From contig NZ_JAGSPB010000003.1 in the NCBI RefSeq assembly GCF_019204025.1, positions 372,001 through 436,000 on the forward strand: a DNA stretch of 64,000 bases, in the 5' to 3' direction. The DNA is from Erythrobacter ani. Its GTDB lineage: Bacteria > Pseudomonadota > Alphaproteobacteria > Sphingomonadales > Sphingomonadaceae. Positions 61,510 to 64,000 of the stretch are shown here, piece after piece (position 1 is the first letter of the stretch; each line of letters opens with the position of its first letter). Position numbers and translations under genes: made by a program. Below the pieces are notes generated by a model. That model did not search any database. It worked only from the letters and a program-made list of their open reading frames with translations, and had not been told where the DNA came from.

Positions 61510-62475
61510 CTACATCTCGCCTCTTTCCCGGCGAAGGGCGTACCATTTTGCGACCGCCGCGTTGTGGGCATCGAGCGTTTCGTTGAACTCATGCCCGCCG
61601 GTACCGTCTGCGACCATGTACACATAATCATGCTCTTCTGGGTTCAGGACAGCGGCGATGCTCTCGCGTCCCGGATTTGTAATGGGGCCTTCCGGCAGAC
61701 CCACGCGGGTGTAGGTGTTGTAATCGTTGACGGCATCGATTTCGGATCGCCGGATACGGCGGCCTAGCGGCTTGCCCTTGGTAATCGGATAGATGATCGT
61801 CGGGTCAGCCTGAAGCATGATGCCGCGCTTTACGCGGTTGGAGTAGAGGCCTGCGACGGTTCTGCGCTCGGAAGCTGTTCCTGTCTCTTTCTCGACGATC
61901 GAGGCGAGGATCAGAGCGTCACGCGGATTATCGACTGCAATGTCTGGTGCGCGCTCCGCCCACGCTTTGGTAAGAAACGCATCCATGGCTGATCGCATCT
62001 GTTCGATGATCTCTGCGCGGTCCTGACCGCGCTCGAAGGCATAGGTGTCGGGCAAAACAGAACCTTCTGCCGGGACAGCGATTTCTCCCGTCAACAGTTC
62101 CTCTTCCATCAGTTTTTCCCAAACGAGGATTGACGGCATACCTTCGGGAATGGTGACGAACCGGCGGATCACGTCGCCGTTCTGGAACGCGGCGAGGATA
62201 TCGCCCTGGTCCATTTCAGGGGTCAGCTCGAATTCGCCCGCCTGAATTGGCTCAGCGGAACCGAACAGCCGCGCGCGCAGCAGAAAGCCGTCTCCGGAGG
62301 AGATCAGCCCCTCTTCTTCAAGCTTGTAGGCGACCTTTCCGAGCGAGGACCCGGCCGGGATCGTGAACGGTGTCTCTTTTTCGATCGTCGCGTCGCCAAG
62401 ATACGAATTGGCGAGGATCAATCCCACCGCCGCCAGCATGAAAAGGCTCACGACGAACAGACCGAGGCGTTTCAC
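61510..62475 (-). CDS. mltG: MltG/YceG endolytic murein transglycosylase
   Basis: 321 residues. An N-terminal membrane anchor (LGLFVVSLFMLAAVGLILA), a LysM-like SLGKVAYKLEEEGLI, and the catalytic block ILASIVEKETG with the conserved Glu, then QADPTIIYPI and NTYTRVGLPEGPITNPG. It terminates nascent glycan strands at the inner membrane. It follows fabF by 4 bases, the common alphaproteobacterial order acpP-fabF-mltG. Confidence 0.95.
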   Translation of the reverse strand: MKRLGLFVVSLFMLAAVGLILANSYLGDATIEKETPFTIPAGSSLGKVAYKLEEEGLISSGDGFLLRARLFGSAEPIQAGEFELTPEMDQGDILAAFQNGDVIRRFVTIPEGMPSILVWEKLMEEELLTGEIAVPAEGSVLPDTYAFERGQDRAEIIEQMRSAMDAFLTKAWAERAPDIAVDNPRDALILASIVEKETGTASERRTVAGLYSNRVKRGIMLQADPTIIYPITKGKPLGRRIRRSEIDAVNDYNTYTRVGLPEGPITNPGRESIAAVLNPEEHDYVYMVADGTGGHEFNETLDAHNAAVAKWYALRRERGEM

Positions 62476-62479
62476 CGGA

Positions 62480-63739
62480 TCAATCGACCTTTTGCATGAT
62501 CAGCGAGGCATTGGTCCCGCCAAATCCGAAACTGTTGTTGAGCACGGCGCGCACTTCGCGCTTTTTCGCCTTGAGAGGGACGAGATCGATACCTTCAGTG
62601 CCGTCGTCCGGGTTGTGAAGGTTGAGTGTTGGCGGGACGATCCCGTCACGCATCGCGAGGATACAGAACACCGCCTCAACTGCGCCAGCCCCGCCGAGAA
62701 GGTGGCCGATAGCCGACTTGGTCGAGCTCATGGATGCACCGCTAAGATCGTCGCCCAGCACGCGCTTGACCGCTGCGAGTTCGATCGTGTCCGCCATCGT
62801 GCTGGTGCCATGCGCATTGACATAATCGATATCTCCCGGCCCCAGGCCAGCTTTTTTCAGAGCCATCCTCATTGCGAGTTCGGCACCCTTGCCCTCCGGA
62901 TGAGGAGCGGTGACATGATAGGCATCTCCCGACAGGCCATAGCCAGTGACTTCGGCATAAATGGTCGCCCCGCGCGCCTTGGCTCGCTCGTATTCCTCAA
63001 GCACGACAACACCTGCGCCTTCACCCATCACGAAGCCTTCGCGGTCCTTGTCATACGGTCGGCTCGCCTCGGTCGGGCGGTCGTTGTAACCGGTGTTGAG
63101 CGCGCGCGCCTGGGCAAAACCTGCAATGCCCAGAGGGTTTACTGTGCTTTCCGCGCCGCCAGCGAGCATAACGTCGGCATCGTCCATCGCGATCATGCGC
63201 GCGGCATCACCGATCGAATGCGCGCCGGTTGAGCAAGCCGTTACGACGGCATGGTTCGGGCCCATGAACCCGTATTTGATCTGCACTTGGCCGGTGACGA
63301 GGTTGATCAAGCGGCCATGCACAAAATGCGGGCTGACACGGCCCGGGCCGCGCTCATGCAAATTGACACTTTCGATCTCGATACCCGGGAGTCCGCCAAT
63401 GCCAGCCCCAATTGAGCAGCCGGTGCGCTCCTTTTCGGCGTCGGTCATATCGGTTAGGCCCGCATCTTCCAGAGCCTGTCCAGCAGCATCAATGCCGTAG
63501 ACGATGAAGGGGTCTACCTGCCGCTGTACCTTGTGATCGACGCGTTTATCAGGATCGAACCCCCAGAGGTGATCCTTGCCCTTCACTTCGCAGGCGATCG
63601 TTGCCTTCTGCCCTTCGGGATCGAAACGCGTGATCTGCCCGGCACCGCTTTCACCAGCGATAAGATTCTGCCAACTGGTTTCGACATCACCGCCAAGAGG
63701 GGTCACCAGACCCAATCCGGTTACGACAACACGGCGCAT
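62480..63739 (-). CDS. fabF: Beta-ketoacyl-ACP synthase II
   Basis: 419 residues. The start MRRVVVTGLGLVTPLGGDVE, nucleophile Cys in VTACSTGAHSIG, His in NAHGTSTMADT, Lys-containing TKSAIGHLLGGAGAVEAVF (His) and the end NSFGFGGTNASLI are all present. It elongates acyl-ACP with malonyl-ACP in fatty acid synthesis. Full length and intact. It lies downstream of acpP on the same strand. Confidence 0.97.
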   Translation of the reverse strand: MRRVVVTGLGLVTPLGGDVETSWQNLIAGESGAGQITRFDPEGQKATIACEVKGKDHLWGFDPDKRVDHKVQRQVDPFIVYGIDAAGQALEDAGLTDMTDAEKERTGCSIGAGIGGLPGIEIESVNLHERGPGRVSPHFVHGRLINLVTGQVQIKYGFMGPNHAVVTACSTGAHSIGDAARMIAMDDADVMLAGGAESTVNPLGIAGFAQARALNTGYNDRPTEASRPYDKDREGFVMGEGAGVVVLEEYERAKARGATIYAEVTGYGLSGDAYHVTAPHPEGKGAELAMRMALKKAGLGPGDIDYVNAHGTSTMADTIELAAVKRVLGDDLSGASMSSTKSAIGHLLGGAGAVEAVFCILAMRDGIVPPTLNLHNPDDGTEGIDLVPLKAKKREVRAVLNNSFGFGGTNASLIMQKVD

Positions 63740-63815
63740 TCAAATCTCCAATTGCATTCCGGCCAATCGCCGGTTGGGTGTCCTACGGGCAAATCGCAAT
63801 GGCCCTGAAACACTA

Positions 63816-63879
63816 CAGGCCCGGGACCCTCTGCTAAGAGGGCACGGGCCTGTCGGTCAGACGCCCGCGAATGCGGGCG
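63816..63879. terminator. Two hairpins between acpP and fabF
   Basis: CGCCCGC-GAAT-GCGGGCG (63862-63879) and CAGGCCCG ... CGGGCCTG (63816-63852) lie just past the acpP stop. Neither has a strong T-run, so they may attenuate rather than end transcription into fabF, or stabilise acpP mRNA. Confidence 0.6.
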
Positions 63880-63891
63880 AACTGAGGGCGA

Positions 63892-64000
63892 TTAGCCCTT
63901 ATGTTCTTCGATATATTTGGTGGCATCGCCGACCGTGCTGATCTTCTCAGCTGCATCGTCGGGGATTTCAACGCCGAACTCTTCTTCGAACGCCATAACC
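63892..64000 (-). CDS. acpP: Acyl carrier protein (3' part only)
   Basis: About 36 C-terminal residues are visible, ending [20 protein letters not shown] then [14 protein letters not shown], the highly conserved helix II-IV part of AcpP. The Ser that carries phosphopantetheine lies beyond the window edge. Position before fabF is as in most Proteobacteria. Confidence 0.93.
   Translation of the reverse strand, partial: VMAFEEEFGVEIPDDAAEKISTVGDATKYIEEHKG

Noticed and set aside
1..64000. CRISPR arrays, rRNA genes, IS elements
   Set aside because: No regularly spaced repeat-spacer array, no rRNA sequence and no transposase gene were seen.

Overview
The window looks like part of an alphaproteobacterial chromosome, most likely Sphingomonadales (Erythrobacteraceae-like). 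Supporting this are high-GC coding sequence, a fabF-acpP-mltG housekeeping block at the right edge, sphingomonad-type small proteins, and GTTC-N7-GTTC boxes of the alphaproteobacterial LexA type. The genus is inferred from general resemblance only.

Almost all of it (1 to about 60,780) is one integrative and conjugative element (ICE). Its right end lies at the 3' end of a tRNA-Met(CAT) gene, next to a P4-type tyrosine integrase; its left end is outside the window. Layout: (1) 2-16258, an F/SXT-type type IV secretion operon traK-traB-dsbC-traV-traC-orf-trbI-S26 peptidase-traW-traU-trbC-traN-traF-traH-traG, with most genes overlapping their neighbours by a few bases. (2) 16260-18393, small genes, a thermonuclease-like protein and a LexA/CI-like S24 repressor behind a GTTC box and a palindrome. 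(3) 18628-26328, cargo: alpha/beta hydrolase, hotdog thioesterase, EmrAB-TolC-like efflux set, MarR regulator and ABC1/UbiB-like kinase. (4) 26754-28710, a hipBA-type toxin-antitoxin module behind four spaced ATATG-N6-CATAT boxes. (5) 28805-34424, MobF relaxase, TraD coupling protein and a small ribbon-helix-helix-like protein. (6) 34666-43039, a nested island bounded by 15-bp direct repeats. (7) 43464-47908, SSB, DUF2493, ArdC-like antirestriction protein and unknowns. (8) 48130-50860, a mercury-type cargo operon without merP or a classical merA. (9) 51090-59340, ParB-like protein, a 1415-residue strawberry-notch-like helicase/methylase, a Toprim primase, a lytic transglycosylase and a small protein. 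(10) 59348-60856, integrase, repeat arrays and tRNA-Met. Ordinary chromosome (2'-5' RNA ligase-like, MltG, FabF, AcpP) follows.

The most unusual part is the nested island: a ribbon-helix-helix regulator, a 5-methylcytosine methyltransferase, a PD-(D/E)XK-like nuclease, a shrunken vsr relic and an HNH-like protein in one operon, opposite a Z1-domain superfamily-II helicase, with two overlapping tyrosine recombinase genes beside one direct repeat. It resembles the Z1-helicase restriction-modification systems described together with MutL/MORC ATPases, but no MORC gene is present. It sits in the intergenic region upstream of the relaxase operon, where an oriT would be plausible.

Predicted workings: the P4-type integrase excises the element; the MobF relaxase, TraD and the F-type channel move it; SSB, primase, ParB and ArdC help it establish; HipBA and the nested restriction-modification system stabilise it; the efflux and metal modules are payload. 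A motif, TTTCCTACA, recurs in four ICE promoter regions, and two of these also carry a GTTC-N7-GTTC box, which suggests a shared and possibly damage-linked control circuit.
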